From positions 1 to 64,000 of the forward strand of contig JAFZOU010000002.1 of assembly GCA_017550525.1 (NCBI GenBank): DNA of 64,000 bases, written 5' to 3'. The notes beneath the pieces are model-generated. The model was not told where the DNA came from, made no database searches, and was given only the letters and a program-made list of their open reading frames with translations. A program made the translations under genes and the position numbers. Shown in pieces: positions 19,301 through 28,002 of this stretch. Each line of letters begins with the position of its first letter. The first letter of the stretch is position 1. The stretch is from Bacteroidales bacterium. Its GTDB lineage: Bacteria > Bacteroidota > Bacteroidia > Bacteroidales > UBA932.

Positions 19301-19568
19301 CCTTGTCAATGTGGTTAAGATAAGGAATCTTGGCGCGCAGCTTGGATTTGAGAAGATAATAGTGAAGAACGGTATGCAGATCATGTTCTTCATCAACAAT
19401 CCAATATCGCCGTACTACAAGTCAAAGGTGTTTGAAAGGGCTATGGCCGCGGTCAATATTTATTCGGCCGATTTCAAACTCAATCAGGACGGCGGAAAGC
19501 TCAGAACCGTTTCACGCGGTGTAGATTCGCTTGATAAGGCCCTTGATATTTTGAAAAAACTGCAATAA
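16377..19568 (+). CDS. mfd: Transcription-repair coupling factor Mfd
   Basis: 1063 residues. An N-terminal UvrB-homology region is followed by the RNA-polymerase-interacting CarD-like domain with YIVHIDHGVGVFGGL (about 390-480). The DEAD-type translocase has Walker A GDVGFGKTE (about 541-549), a DEEQ box (about 641), TATPIPRTLQ and GRVGRSNKKAFCY, and a C-terminal TRCF domain follows. Mfd removes RNA polymerase stalled at lesions and recruits UvrA. It is slightly shorter than the E. coli protein, as in other Bacteroidetes. It starts 15 bases after the last DnaA-like box and leads the rightward gene run; coaX follows after 18 bases. Confidence 0.96.
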   Translation: MLISKKSTAQLQEKLLKSKEIFCSGLFLSARWVVLSKAAQNNINLIVLPTIELAEYCSADLYNLTEGDCVFFLPVSGKNIERSNYKSSLGVQRTAAIGKILDIKADEQVFIVTYPEALEELIPSEKTLVSAHLEIKPGDRLPYEKLREILTEKGFEKVDFVSAPGQYAIRGAVIDIFSYSLDKPYRISYFGNEVEKIHTFDCNTQLSIGNIDKADIYSNIAAGGEEGGDSIIGLLPEDTTVWLDSSDMYNNRDFLKDFLKFRHVYLDVPLKKQGVSTVEFNIAPQPVFNKNFELLINDIQSRLESGFKVYIIGEKEAQLERLKSIMVQEEKIALPEFIKGKNLHSGFIDQQDKICLYTDHEIFDRFHRVRIRRTVEKSEQLTLNDLSSFNIGDYIVHIDHGVGVFGGLVKMKDDYGRVKEVVKLMYGGSDVVFVSVHSLNKISRFRSKEGEPPRINKLGSKTWINLKISAKSKMKDIAKELIQLYAARRSQKGFAFSADTYLQEELESSFMYEDTPDQEKATKAVKRDMEDSCPMDRLVCGDVGFGKTEIAIRAAFKAVTDSKQVAVLVPTTILSLQHFETFKARLQNLPCTVEYVSRLRSAKQITDIKRRLKSGAIDILIGTHKILGNGFEFKDLGLLIIDEEQKFGVSAKEKLRQMKTTVDTLTLTATPIPRTLQFSLLDARDLSIIQTPPPNRIPIQTEIILFNQDEIKSIINYELNRGGQIFFLHNKVEELPSVEEILHRLVPDMKICVAHGQMESRDLEDRMLAFMRGDYDLLLCTTIIENGLDIPNANTIIINQAQNIGLSDLHQLRGRVGRSNKKAFCYLIVPPLITITDEARRRLKAIEEFSDLGSGFNIAMQDLDIRGAGNLLGAEQSGFIADMGYETYQKILSEAMDEIGIETGVTHRSTDEKFVDDCTIETDRPAFIPDNYIDITAEKIRIYKVLDSLTEDREIDRVASQIEDRFGPLQEEVKNLVNVVKIRNLGAQLGFEKIIVKNGMQIMFFINNPISPYYKSKVFERAMAAVNIYSADFKLNQDGGKLRTVSRGVDSLDKALDILKKLQ

Positions 19569-19572
19569 TTGT

Positions 19573-19580
19573 TAATTTTG
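19573..19580 (+). promoter_or_regulatory. Bacteroidetes -7 promoter element for coaX
   Basis: TAATTTTG in the 18 bases between the mfd stop and the coaX ATG, ending 6 bases before the ATG, so coaX may have its own leaderless transcript besides read-through from mfd. Confidence 0.45.
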
Positions 19581-19586
19581 CAGGCT

Positions 19587-20306
19587 ATGTCTAATCTGCT
19601 CATAGAAATAGGAAACACTGCGCTGAAGGCTTCCTGGTCGGACAGGATGACCCTTGGAAAGACCTTCCGCTACCAGGGAGAGAAGTATATGGACTTCATA
19701 CTCTCCCTCACGGCGCGTGAAAAACCCGCCGTAATGGTGGTGTGCAGCGCTTTTTCCCTTTCAGAGCAGGAGGTTGAGTGCCTGAATGCTGAATGCGGTA
19801 AACTCCTTATCCTGGACCGTAACCACAGGGACCTTCTCCTCAGGAACGGTCTTCCTTCATACCTTTCCTATGACAGGGCCGCCTCCGTAGCGGCAGCCAG
19901 ATACCTTTTCAAGGGCCGTGGTTGCACCATTGTGGATTTCGGCACCACCCTCACCATAGATTTCATCTCCCAGGACGGCACCTATTCCGGAGGAAACATC
20001 TCCCTTGGCTGCCGTACCCGCTTCAAGGCTCTCCAGAGGTATTCCAGGTCACTTCCCCTTGTGGAAATCCCTGAAAATCCGGATACAATCGGCCAGAGCG
20101 AGGTATCTTCAATAGAGAGCGGAGTGGTTTCAGGCATCCTTTTTGAAATTGAGGGCTACCTGAATCTCCATCCGGACCATATTGTAGTTTTTACCGGAGG
20201 TGACGCTAATTATTTTGCCAAACGCCTGAAAAGTTCCATCTTTGTAATTTGCAATCTGGTCCTCATGGGTTTGGCCCTAATGGCAGACGAATATGCTCAG
20301 AGTTAA
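19587..20306 (+). CDS. coaX: Type III pantothenate kinase
   Basis: 239 residues from the ATG of MSNLLIEIGNTALKASW; an upstream TTG in frame (19569) is not preferred. The N-terminal phosphate-binding EIGNTALK and central VDFGTTLTIDF with GGNISLGCRTR are ASKHA-fold CoaX motifs. It phosphorylates pantothenate in the first step of coenzyme A synthesis. In Bacteroidales coaX commonly heads a cluster with an outer-membrane protein, a TPR protein, lptC and a PpiD-type foldase, which is the order found here. Its end overlaps the next gene by 14 bases. Confidence 0.9.
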   Translation: MSNLLIEIGNTALKASWSDRMTLGKTFRYQGEKYMDFILSLTAREKPAVMVVCSAFSLSEQEVECLNAECGKLLILDRNHRDLLLRNGLPSYLSYDRAASVAAARYLFKGRGCTIVDFGTTLTIDFISQDGTYSGGNISLGCRTRFKALQRYSRSLPLVEIPENPDTIGQSEVSSIESGVVSGILFEIEGYLNLHPDHIVVFTGGDANYFAKRLKSSIFVICNLVLMGLALMADEYAQS

Positions 20307-21585
20307 AAGAATATTGGCAGCAGCGGCCCTTATGCTCTCCTGTGTCTTTGCAAAGGCGCAGACAGAAGGCACGTACAGCGGCTTCTCGCCTTATTCCGTA
20401 TATGGCGTAGGTAACCTCCATACTCCCGGTACCGCCTGGAACCGCGGTATGGGCGGAGTGGGAATAGCTGCCCGCAACAACAGGTTTGTGAATATCATGA
20501 ATCCTGCCTCCGTAACGGCAAGGGATACCCTCTCTTTTATGGCCGATTTCGGCCTAAACGGCAGGATCTCCCTTTTCTCAGAAGGAGACAAGAGGGCTCT
20601 CAATACCACCTTCAACATAGACGATTTCACCATTTCCTTCCCTATGTGGAACCACACGGCGTTCATGGTTGGTATTACACCCCTGTCCGACGTAGGTTAC
20701 AAGATTGCCTATTCAGAACTTTCAAAGGATAACCTCACCACCGGCCGCCAGAGTTTCTCATCCGTTGGTAATGGTGGTGTATATCAGATATTTGCAGCAG
20801 CCGGCGGCACCCTTTGGAACCGCCTATCCCTCGGCGCCCAGGTAAACTACAGTTTCGGCAACATCAACAAGAAGGCTGCAATGAGCTATGAAGATGAGGC
20901 AGCCCGTTCCTGGACCACAGGAGACTCCCTTCAGGTGAATAATGTCACGGCAAAGGTCGGCCTTCAATATGAGCAGCCCATTGGCCGCGGCTCAAGTTTT
21001 ATCCTTGGAGCCACATACAAAATATCAACCGGTTTCAGCGGATACCACATCCATTATGAGCAGATGGGCGTCTACCGTAACCATCAGGTAGACAACCTTT
21101 CAAACTCGGGTCTCAGGATGGGAGATGAGCTGGGCGTTGGAATAAGCTACAGGAAAGGGGACAATCTCCTTATAGAATTTGACTACACCAGGGCCGATTG
21201 GAGCCGCTCGGGCTTTGATTCTGCCGCCGGATTCTCAAATAACGGCGTTGTGGGCTTTGCTTCTTCCGTTGGCCAGAGTTTCCGCCTTGGAGCTGAGTTA
21301 ACCCCTAACAGAAATGATATCCGTTACTTCCTGAAACGCTGTACATACCGCGCCGGAGCATACTACGACAGCTCTTACTACACGGTAGACGGGGCCCATG
21401 TAGATGCCGTTGGAATCACCCTTGGAATGACCATTCCGGTGTTCCGCTGGTACAACGGATTATCAATTGGCCTGGATTTTGGAAGAAGAGGACTCCAGAC
21501 CTCCCAGGTAAAGGAAACTTACTTTGGTTTCAACGTTGGGATGAACATATTTGACATTTGGTTCAAGAAGCCGCATTACGAATAA
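20293..21585 (+). CDS. Outer-membrane beta-barrel protein (FadL-like appearance)
   Basis: 430 residues. The signal peptide ends near CVFAKAQ. The mature N-terminus, SVYGVGNLHTPGTAWNRGMGG..ARNNRFVNIMNPAS, resembles the FadL/OmpP1 pattern of Gly-rich hatch followed by 'N.NPA', and the rest alternates as amphipathic beta-strands. It probably forms an outer-membrane channel; the substrate is unknown. It overlaps coaX by 14 bases and is followed after 28 bases by the TPR gene, so it is part of the coaX-lptC-ppiD transcript. Function beyond being an outer-membrane protein is inferred. Confidence 0.8.
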   Translation: MLRVKRILAAAALMLSCVFAKAQTEGTYSGFSPYSVYGVGNLHTPGTAWNRGMGGVGIAARNNRFVNIMNPASVTARDTLSFMADFGLNGRISLFSEGDKRALNTTFNIDDFTISFPMWNHTAFMVGITPLSDVGYKIAYSELSKDNLTTGRQSFSSVGNGGVYQIFAAAGGTLWNRLSLGAQVNYSFGNINKKAAMSYEDEAARSWTTGDSLQVNNVTAKVGLQYEQPIGRGSSFILGATYKISTGFSGYHIHYEQMGVYRNHQVDNLSNSGLRMGDELGVGISYRKGDNLLIEFDYTRADWSRSGFDSAAGFSNNGVVGFASSVGQSFRLGAELTPNRNDIRYFLKRCTYRAGAYYDSSYYTVDGAHVDAVGITLGMTIPVFRWYNGLSIGLDFGRRGLQTSQVKETYFGFNVGMNIFDIWFKKPHYE

Positions 21586-21613
21586 TTTGACAAAAACAAA
21601 AAAACAGGATACT

Positions 21614-22945
21614 ATGAAAAGATTAGCTATCATCACCGCTTCCCTCCTGACAGTTTTATCAGGATGGAACATGAGCGCCCAGACCACCTCAAAGTATGGT
21701 CACGGCGAAGACAGCCTCAACTGCCTCAAGTACCTTTCGTTCTACACGGAGCGTTTCAAGAAGGACGAGAAAGACCCTATGGCACTTTCAAACTGGCGTC
21801 AGGCCTACAAGTACTGCCCTGCCACCGCTTCTGAGAACATCTTCGTGAACGGTACCAAGATGATGACAAACCTGTACCGCAGCACCAAGAACGCAAAGGA
21901 GCGTGCCGCCATCGCAGACACCATCCTTATGCTTCAGGACCAGCGTCTTGCCGCTTATCCCAAGAAGAAGAGCACTATCCTCAATAATAAGGGTCAGTAC
22001 ATCATCAACTACAAGAGCGCAGACGTACAGTATATGTATGAGAACCTCTCGGGTATCATGAATGAGCTTGGAAAGGACACCAAGAGCAACATCCTGAGCG
22101 CCCTCATGCAGTCTGCGGTTGCTCAGTACAGGGAGGAGAAATTATCGGCCGATGATATCATCGCCCTGTATGAGAACGTGAGCGGTATCCTTGAGCAGGC
22201 CCAGCCCCGCAACGAGAAAGAGACTGCCGCACTGGCAGAGGACAAGGAGAAGATCGAGTCCATCTTTGCAGCCAGCAAGGTTGCTTCCTGCGAGAACCTC
22301 ATAGCTATCTTCACCCCCCGTTTCGAGTCAGATCCTGAGAACCTCGCTCTTGTGACCAAGATAGTCCAGCTCATGAACGGCGCCGACGATTGCGCTTCCA
22401 ATGACCTGTACCTCAAGGCTGCAACCGCAAAGTACAAACTGGATCCTTCACACGGCAGCGCATTCGGCCTGTACCGTCTCAACGCCGCCCGTGGAAATGT
22501 TGCCGATGCCGGTAAGTATCTCCAGGAGGCAATCGAGTCACCTGAGTCAGATGATGCCACCGATGCCCAGTACTGGTACGAGATGGCAACCTTCAGCTAC
22601 AAGAACGGTATGCGCGCAAGGGCTTATGATGCAGCCCGCAAGGCAGTTGACCTTGACTACGGTTATGCCGGTAAGGCCTATATGATCATGGGTAACCTCT
22701 GGTCATCGGCCTCCTGCGACGACGTAGTTAACAAATATGCACGTTACTGGGCCGCAACGGACTGCTACCAGAAGGCACGCAGCGCAGATGCCTCCCTCGC
22801 AGATGACGCCTCCGCTTCAATATCGGCAGTGGCCCGTTACTATCCTGAGGCTGCAGAGGCCTTCATGTACGACCTAACCAAGGGACAGAGCTACACCGTC
22901 AGCTGCGGCGGAATGGTTGCAACCACTACAGTACGCGTGCAGTAA
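21614..22945 (+). CDS. Periplasmic TPR-type repeat protein
   Basis: 443 residues from MKRLAIITAS; an in-frame Met further upstream (21551) would overlap the previous gene and lose the signal peptide. The signal ends near GWNMSAQ. The rest is helical, with TPR-like repeats such as YWYEMATFSYKNGMRARAYDAARKAV and a Tyr/Ala-rich pattern. In Bacteroidales a TPR protein usually occupies this place between the outer-membrane protein and lptC. It probably mediates protein contacts in the periplasm; no enzymatic motif is seen. Confidence 0.8.
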   Translation: MKRLAIITASLLTVLSGWNMSAQTTSKYGHGEDSLNCLKYLSFYTERFKKDEKDPMALSNWRQAYKYCPATASENIFVNGTKMMTNLYRSTKNAKERAAIADTILMLQDQRLAAYPKKKSTILNNKGQYIINYKSADVQYMYENLSGIMNELGKDTKSNILSALMQSAVAQYREEKLSADDIIALYENVSGILEQAQPRNEKETAALAEDKEKIESIFAASKVASCENLIAIFTPRFESDPENLALVTKIVQLMNGADDCASNDLYLKAATAKYKLDPSHGSAFGLYRLNAARGNVADAGKYLQEAIESPESDDATDAQYWYEMATFSYKNGMRARAYDAARKAVDLDYGYAGKAYMIMGNLWSSASCDDVVNKYARYWAATDCYQKARSADASLADDASASISAVARYYPEAAEAFMYDLTKGQSYTVSCGGMVATTTVRVQ

Positions 22946-22948
22946 GCA

Positions 22949-23578
22949 GTGAGAGCACCCCGCATATTTAACGCGATTGCAAGCACCCTGGTGCTTGCTT
23001 TCGTCGTTTATTCGTGCAAGAGCAATCTGGCCGAAGCCCAGAAGCTGGACCTCTCCGTCACCCCTATCCAGGTGGTAGACACCATGCTTCTGATAAACTC
23101 TGACAACGGCCGGCTGAAGATGAGGGTAGAATCCACCAGGATGGAAGTATATGAGTACGATACACTGTCCTACAACTACTTTCCGCTTGGAATCAACGTC
23201 TTCGGCTACAATGAGGATGATGGACTTCTTGAGACCACAATTGTGGCCGATGAAGCCCGTCACAATAAGTATGCGCACGGCGGAGACGATATATGGTCGG
23301 CATACGGCAACGTGGTTGTGACCAATATCCTCAAGCGGGAGAAGATAGAGACAGACACCCTGTACTGGGATGCAAAGAACAAGGAAATATGGACAGACTG
23401 CTATGTGAGGCTGTCCTCGGATGATGGCGTGATGCAGGGTTACGGCATGCGTTCAGATGAGATGGCGCGTAATTCCATCCTCCTTCATCCCTTCGACAAT
23501 ACCTTCTTCGTGAACTCGGATTCCACTAAAGTTGTGATAGATACGGTTAATTTTATCGGCCCCCTGTTAAAAAAATAG
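22949..23578 (+). CDS. lptC: LPS export periplasmic protein LptC-like
   Basis: 209 residues with a GTG start 3 bases after the TPR gene's stop. A short hydrophobic segment ends in VVYSC, a lipobox-like site. LptC/OstA-fold strands follow: TIVADEARHNKY, WSAYGNVVVTNI, IETDTLYWDAKNKEIWT and GYGMRSDEM, the typical repeated '..A...Y......GNV.V......I.TD.L.W...' pattern of Bacteroidetes LptC proteins. LptC belongs to the LptB2FGC-A bridge that moves lipopolysaccharide from the inner membrane to LptA. The position before the ppiD-type gene matches the conserved cluster. Confidence 0.85.
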   Translation: MRAPRIFNAIASTLVLAFVVYSCKSNLAEAQKLDLSVTPIQVVDTMLLINSDNGRLKMRVESTRMEVYEYDTLSYNYFPLGINVFGYNEDDGLLETTIVADEARHNKYAHGGDDIWSAYGNVVVTNILKREKIETDTLYWDAKNKEIWTDCYVRLSSDDGVMQGYGMRSDEMARNSILLHPFDNTFFVNSDSTKVVIDTVNFIGPLLKK

Positions 23579-23600
23579 TGGTATTTCCACGGAAAAATGC

Positions 23601-23608
23601 TATCTTTG
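23601..23608 (+). promoter_or_regulatory. Bacteroidetes -7 promoter element for the PpiD-type gene
   Basis: TATCTTTG in the lptC-ppiD gap, 39 bases before the ATG, which suggests a separate promoter with a normal leader. Confidence 0.5.
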
Positions 23609-23647
23609 CAGCCCTTATACTGATTATAATTAAAAAAACACATAAAA

Positions 23648-25729
23648 ATGGCAGCACTTGAGACCATTAGAACTAAGTTTGGCATTGGAGCATCGCTCAT
23701 CATTGCCTTCGGTCTTTTACTCTTCCTTGTGAACCCCTCCGACATTATCCAGACCATTCAGTCTGCATCCACAAAGTATGATGTCGGTAAGATTAACGGC
23801 AAACGCATCACCTATACTGACTTCGAGCAGGAGGTGAAGCAGAACGGTCAGGTAATGGAAATGCTTTCCGGCCAGTCCGCTTCCAGCGAGCAGGCCCAGA
23901 AGCAGGTACGTGAAATGACCTGGCAGCAGCTTGTAGAGCGTTACCAGATTATCCCCACCATCCAGAACGCAGGCATCCGCGTTGGACAGCAGGAGGAAAT
24001 AGATATGTTTGTAGGTGATAACCTCTCTCCTATCGTGGCTTCTTCCGGTATGTTCATGGATGAGAACGGTGAGTTCTCACCCGCACGCGTCCGCGATTTC
24101 ATGGAGCAGACCTCCGAGGACTACAATGGTCTTCTGGTTCGTAACTACATCCAGAACGCCGTCCGTACCAACCGTTATACGGAGAAGTACAACTCTCTTT
24201 TCCTCGCGTCTTCCTACATGAACGGCCTTGAGGTGAAAAACGCTGTTGCAGAGGGTAACACCGCAGCAACCGTGAGCTTTGTAATGGAGCCCAACACCTA
24301 TTTCCCTCAGGATTCCACAATTGTGGTTTCAGACTCTGAGATCAAGGCTTTCTACAAGGACCGCAAGGAAAACTACAAGCGCAAGGCCGCCCGCGACATT
24401 GAATACGCAGTGTTCGAGGTCACTCCTTCAGCTTCCGACATAGAGGCTCAGAACGACGAATTCGTGAAGCTCTATGATGAGTTTGCAACCACGGAGAACA
24501 TGCGTGCTTTCCTTCAGCGCAACTCTGACCGCCAGTGGGAAGACCGCTGGTACAAGGAGGGAGACCTTCGTACCGTAAACCGTGACGTTGAGGCTTTTGT
24601 AAGCGCCAATAAGAGTGGTGTGTCTCCTATTTACCAGAGTGGAAGCAGCTTCTATGCAGCCCGCATCATGGCAACCGGCAATGTTCCGGATTCCGTGTAT
24701 GTGCGCCACATCATGTTCCAGGGAGCAGACGCCCGCCATCTGGCCGACAGCCTTCTTCCTCTTGTGAATAAGAACAACTTCTCCACAATGGCAACCCTCT
24801 ACTCCGCCGACAAAGGCAATGCCTATGACGGAGAGCAGGGTAACCTTGGTTGGATGACCCAGAATGCCGTTATCCCCGGCTTCGAGCCCGTCCTTTCCGC
24901 CCAGATCGGCAAACCTATGATCCTGAACACCCAGTACGGCGTTCATATCGTAGAGGCCGTGAAGGCTACAAAGCCCGTGGCAAAGAAGAAGGTTGCCGTG
25001 TTTGAGAAGGCAACCCTTCCAAGCAAGGAAACCTATGCAGCCGTATACAACAAGGCCAACCTCCTTGCTGTACGCGCAGCAGGCAAGTACAGCGGTTACA
25101 AGGCTGCCTGTGATTCCACCGGCACCTATTCCCGCAGTATGAAGATCAACGAGGGAACAGACACCTACGGTTCCATCGGCCTTGCAAAGGAAATCACCCG
25201 TTGGGCATTTGACAACAAGCCCGGCAAGGCTTCCGGCATCATCACCGTTGACAACAATTACTTCTTTGTAGTTGCCGTCAAGGAAGCTTACGCAGAGGGT
25301 TATACTCCCGTTGCAGAGGTTTCAGATGCTATCCGCAATGAAATCTACCGTGAGAAGTACTCTGCAAAGCACGCAGAGGATGTGGCCGCCAAGATTGCCG
25401 GCCTTACATCCCTGGATGCCATCGCAGAGGTTCTTGGAACCACAGTTTCCACCCTTTCAGACGTAACCTTCTCCACCAACTCTGCTCCTACCACAGAGCC
25501 CGCATTCGTGGGTGCCGTGGCGGCCGCCAAGGAAGGTGAGATCACCGGTCCTGTAGCAGGTGTCCTTGGTTCCTATGTGTTCCAGGTCAACGGCCGTGAC
25601 GCTGCATCCTTCTTCACCGAGGAAGACGCAAAGGCAGCCCAGGCACGTATAGACTCCTATCACAGCCAGATGCTCATGCCCCTTATGGCAGAGAAGGGCG
25701 TTGATGACAACCGTGCCCGTTTCTATTAA
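23648..25729 (+). CDS. ppiD: Membrane-anchored periplasmic foldase, PpiD/SurA type
   Basis: 693 residues. One N-terminal membrane segment (ASLIIAFGLLLFLV) leaves the bulk in the periplasm. A SurA_N-type chaperone region follows (DVGKINGKRITYTDFEQEV and so on), then a parvulin rotamase domain around residues 350-440 (YVRHIMFQ, GEQGNLGWMTQNAVIPGFE, TQYGVHIVE). A C-terminal helical/chaperone region completes it. It should assist folding of secreted and outer-membrane proteins by prolyl isomerisation and holdase activity. It is last of the envelope-biogenesis run and ychF follows after 10 bases. Confidence 0.9.
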   Translation: MAALETIRTKFGIGASLIIAFGLLLFLVNPSDIIQTIQSASTKYDVGKINGKRITYTDFEQEVKQNGQVMEMLSGQSASSEQAQKQVREMTWQQLVERYQIIPTIQNAGIRVGQQEEIDMFVGDNLSPIVASSGMFMDENGEFSPARVRDFMEQTSEDYNGLLVRNYIQNAVRTNRYTEKYNSLFLASSYMNGLEVKNAVAEGNTAATVSFVMEPNTYFPQDSTIVVSDSEIKAFYKDRKENYKRKAARDIEYAVFEVTPSASDIEAQNDEFVKLYDEFATTENMRAFLQRNSDRQWEDRWYKEGDLRTVNRDVEAFVSANKSGVSPIYQSGSSFYAARIMATGNVPDSVYVRHIMFQGADARHLADSLLPLVNKNNFSTMATLYSADKGNAYDGEQGNLGWMTQNAVIPGFEPVLSAQIGKPMILNTQYGVHIVEAVKATKPVAKKKVAVFEKATLPSKETYAAVYNKANLLAVRAAGKYSGYKAACDSTGTYSRSMKINEGTDTYGSIGLAKEITRWAFDNKPGKASGIITVDNNYFFVVAVKEAYAEGYTPVAEVSDAIRNEIYREKYSAKHAEDVAAKIAGLTSLDAIAEVLGTTVSTLSDVTFSTNSAPTTEPAFVGAVAAAKEGEITGPVAGVLGSYVFQVNGRDAASFFTEEDAKAAQARIDSYHSQMLMPLMAEKGVDDNRARFY

Positions 25730-25739
25730 TAGGTAGAGT

Positions 25740-26843
25740 ATGTCACTCAAATGTGGAATAGTAGGCTTGCCTAATGTGGGCAAGTCTACTCTTTTTAACT
25801 GCGTGAGCTCCTCAAAGGCTCAGAGCGCAAACTATCCTTTCTGCACAATAGACCCTAATGTTGGCTCTACAAATGTGCCGGACAAACGCCTGGAGGTCCT
25901 TACGGAGATCTGCCAGCCCAAGCGCACGGTGCCCGCTACCGTTGAGATTGTGGACATCGCAGGCCTTGTAAAGGGCGCATCCAAGGGCGAGGGCCTTGGC
26001 AACCAGTTCCTTGCAAATATCCGTGAAACAGATGCTATCCTTCATGTGCTCCGCTGCTTCGATGACGGGAATATAGCTCATGTGGACGGTTCCGTGGATC
26101 CTGTCCGCGACAAGGAAGTTGTGGATACGGAGCTCCAGATCAAGGACCTTGAGACTGTTGAGAACCGTATCAAGAAGGTGGAGAAGATGGCAACTACAGG
26201 TGGAGACAAGGAGGCTAAAAAGCTTCTTGGGCTCCTCCTTAGGTATCGTGAAGCTCTCCTGAAAGGCCTTTCCTGCCGCACTGTTGCGCTTGAGAATGCA
26301 GAAGAGGAGCAGATGTCGCACGACCTTTTCCTCATCACCAACAAGCCCGTAATGTACGTGTGCAATGTGGACGAGGCATCGGCCGTATCCGGAAATGCCT
26401 ATGTAGACGCCGTGCGTGCTGCAGTGGCTTCGGAGAACGCGGAGGTTCTGGTCATTGCCGCCAAGACTGAAGCCGAGATAGCGGAGATTGAAGAGTACGA
26501 TGACCGCCAGATGTTCCTGGAGGAGCTCGGCCTTGAAGAATCCGGTGTTGTGCGCCTTATCCAGGGCGCCTATAAGCTCCTTGGTCTCAGGACCTTCTTT
26601 ACCGCCGGGGCCGATGAATGCCGCGCCTGGACCATCAAGGCCGGTGACAAAGCTCCCCGTGCCGCCGGTGTCATCCACACGGACTTCGAGCGCGGTTTCA
26701 TCCGCGCAGAGGTGATCAAGTACGAGGACTTTGTGCAGTACCGCACGGAAGCCGCGGTCCGTGCCGCCGGCAAAATGGGCATCGAGGGTAAGGAATACGT
26801 TGTCCAGGACGGCGACATAATGCACTTCCTCTTCAACGTATAA
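25740..26843 (+). CDS. ychF: Ribosome-binding ATPase YchF
   Basis: 367 residues, full length. G1 is GLPNVGKST (8-16). The G4-position sequence is NVDE instead of NKxD, the change that makes YchF/OLA1 prefer ATP. A central coiled-coil region and a C-terminal TGS domain (FFTAGADECRAWTIKAGDKAPRAAG, split by line) are present. YchF associates with ribosomes and is implicated in stress and translation control. It closes the rightward gene run; the inverted-repeat unit begins 8 bases after its stop. Confidence 0.95.
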   Translation: MSLKCGIVGLPNVGKSTLFNCVSSSKAQSANYPFCTIDPNVGSTNVPDKRLEVLTEICQPKRTVPATVEIVDIAGLVKGASKGEGLGNQFLANIRETDAILHVLRCFDDGNIAHVDGSVDPVRDKEVVDTELQIKDLETVENRIKKVEKMATTGGDKEAKKLLGLLLRYREALLKGLSCRTVALENAEEEQMSHDLFLITNKPVMYVCNVDEASAVSGNAYVDAVRAAVASENAEVLVIAAKTEAEIAEIEEYDDRQMFLEELGLEESGVVRLIQGAYKLLGLRTFFTAGADECRAWTIKAGDKAPRAAGVIHTDFERGFIRAEVIKYEDFVQYRTEAAVRAAGKMGIEGKEYVVQDGDIMHFLFNV

Positions 26844-26906
26844 CCCCTCCATTATTGTTCTCCCCTTGTGGTGTTGGTTAACCACTTGGTTTACAATGCT
26901 TTATAG

Positions 26907-26940
26907 AAGTTTCTACCAGAAGAAATTCTGGTAGAAACTT
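26907..26940. repeat. Hairpin repeat, left copy
   Basis: Perfect 15-bp arms (AAGTTTCTACCAGAA and TTCTGGTAGAAACTT) around a GAAA loop, then TTGTAA. It can also act as a terminator for ychF or, from the other side, for the endonuclease-family gene ending at 26962. Confidence 0.85.
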
Positions 26941-26961
26941 TTGTAATACTCTGAACATTAG

Positions 26962-27903
26962 CTACTTAAGTTCCACCCGTAACCACACAGGGCAGTGGTC
27001 CGAAACACCTCCAAGGTATCTGGGGCCGGAGTAGGTGCGCAGCGGCTTGGTTCCTGTAGCCGCTTTGTCCGGAGTTTGCAGAAATGGGATATATAAGATC
27101 TCCATATCAGCATTTTTTATGGCGGGGGACGTAAAGAACATATCTATCAGTTCCCATTTACCGTCATATTTAATGGTTCCTTCTCCCTTTTTATAGAACT
27201 CTTCCGCCTTGTTCCACAAGGCTGGTTCCACATTGTGATATACTGGGTTTGCCGGGGTGTCGTTGAAATCTCCCATAGCTATAATCTTCTTGGTTCCAAG
27301 CGTTTGCAGCGAATCGGCAAGTTGTTTTAAACGTTCCACGGCAATGTTCCTCCGCGCCTCAGATGCCGCCGCTCCGCCAAATTTTGACGGGTGGTGATTC
27401 ACTAGGAACGCTACAGTGTCTCCTTGTTGCGTTGTGAAACTTGCAATCAAGATATCTCTGGTGGCCATTATGGTGGAATCGGCATTAAAAAGATGCGCGG
27501 GGTGCGATTCTATCGGCTTAAGGCGCCGGTACAGCAGCGCAACATCAATCCCGCGGCGGTCCGGCGAGTCATAGTGGATAATCCTGTAATCCAGTTTTCT
27601 AAGGATGGTGGCCTGGATCAGCCGCCTTAGGACAAAGGCATTTTCAATTTCCGCAAGGCCGATAACATCCGGCACCGCGCCAGCTTTAGCCGATGACCAT
27701 AGGATACCCTTAGCCACGGCGTTACACTTGGCGTAGAAGCGCTTCCTAGTCCAGTGGCGTGAGCCGCGGGGAGAGAAATCGGCATCAGAAACACTTGTGG
27801 AGTCGTTTCTGTAATCAAAGAAGTTCTCGAGGTTCCAGAACATTACGTTGAGGGTGTCTGTGTGGCAGGCAAGCAGGAAGAGTGCTAATAACAGTGTTTT
27901 CAT
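26962..27903 (-). CDS. Endonuclease/exonuclease/phosphatase-family lipoprotein
   Basis: 313 residues. A very short signal with lipobox LFLLAC points to a lipid-anchored, exported protein. Catalytic EEP motifs are complete: WNLENFFD (Asn), LAEIEN (Glu), the Tyr/Asp region ending DVALLYR, GDFNDTP and the C-terminal SDHCPVW (Asp-His). The family hydrolyses phosphodiester or phosphate ester bonds with Mg2+; substrates range from DNA to phospholipid head groups and inositol phosphates. An exported member in Bacteroidales might scavenge phosphate or act on extracellular DNA, but this is a guess. The gene is the only cargo of the inverted-repeat unit and is the only leftward gene between 16.4 and 29.8 kb. 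Confidence 0.88.
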   Translation of the reverse strand: MKTLLLALFLLACHTDTLNVMFWNLENFFDYRNDSTSVSDADFSPRGSRHWTRKRFYAKCNAVAKGILWSSAKAGAVPDVIGLAEIENAFVLRRLIQATILRKLDYRIIHYDSPDRRGIDVALLYRRLKPIESHPAHLFNADSTIMATRDILIASFTTQQGDTVAFLVNHHPSKFGGAAASEARRNIAVERLKQLADSLQTLGTKKIIAMGDFNDTPANPVYHNVEPALWNKAEEFYKKGEGTIKYDGKWELIDMFFTSPAIKNADMEILYIPFLQTPDKAATGTKPLRTYSGPRYLGGVSDHCPVWLRVELK

Positions 27904-27907
27904 GGTG

Positions 27908-27915
27908 CAAAGGTA
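27908..27915 (-). promoter_or_regulatory. Bacteroidetes -7 element for the EEP-family gene
   Basis: TACCTTTG on the minus strand, ending 4 bases before the ATG at 27903; a leaderless transcript is expected. Confidence 0.5.
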
Positions 27916-27972
27916 AGGAAGGCCACGGATAAGGGTGGGGGCTAAGTTGTTGATAATCAGTTTATTATACGG

Positions 27973-28002
27973 GTTTCTACCAGAATTATTTCTGGGAGAA
28001 AC
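27973..28002. repeat. Hairpin repeat, right copy
   Basis: Arms GTTTCTACCAGAA and TTCTGGGAGAAAC (one mismatch) around TTAT, then CTTCTGTAA. It is clearly related to the copy at 26907-26940, and the sequence after the stem lies on the same side in both copies, so they are direct repeats. The motif ATAAGGGTGGGGG also occurs twice near here (about 27929 and 28056). Confidence 0.8.

Noticed and set aside
16377-19568. RecG or PriA instead of Mfd
   Set aside because: The N-terminal UvrB-like region and CarD-like RNA-polymerase-binding domain are present only in Mfd.
25812-26885. 357-codon minus-strand ORF opposite ychF
   Set aside because: ychF is unmistakable with G1, NVDE and TGS motifs; the opposite frame has low-complexity His/Leu-rich sequence and no domain.
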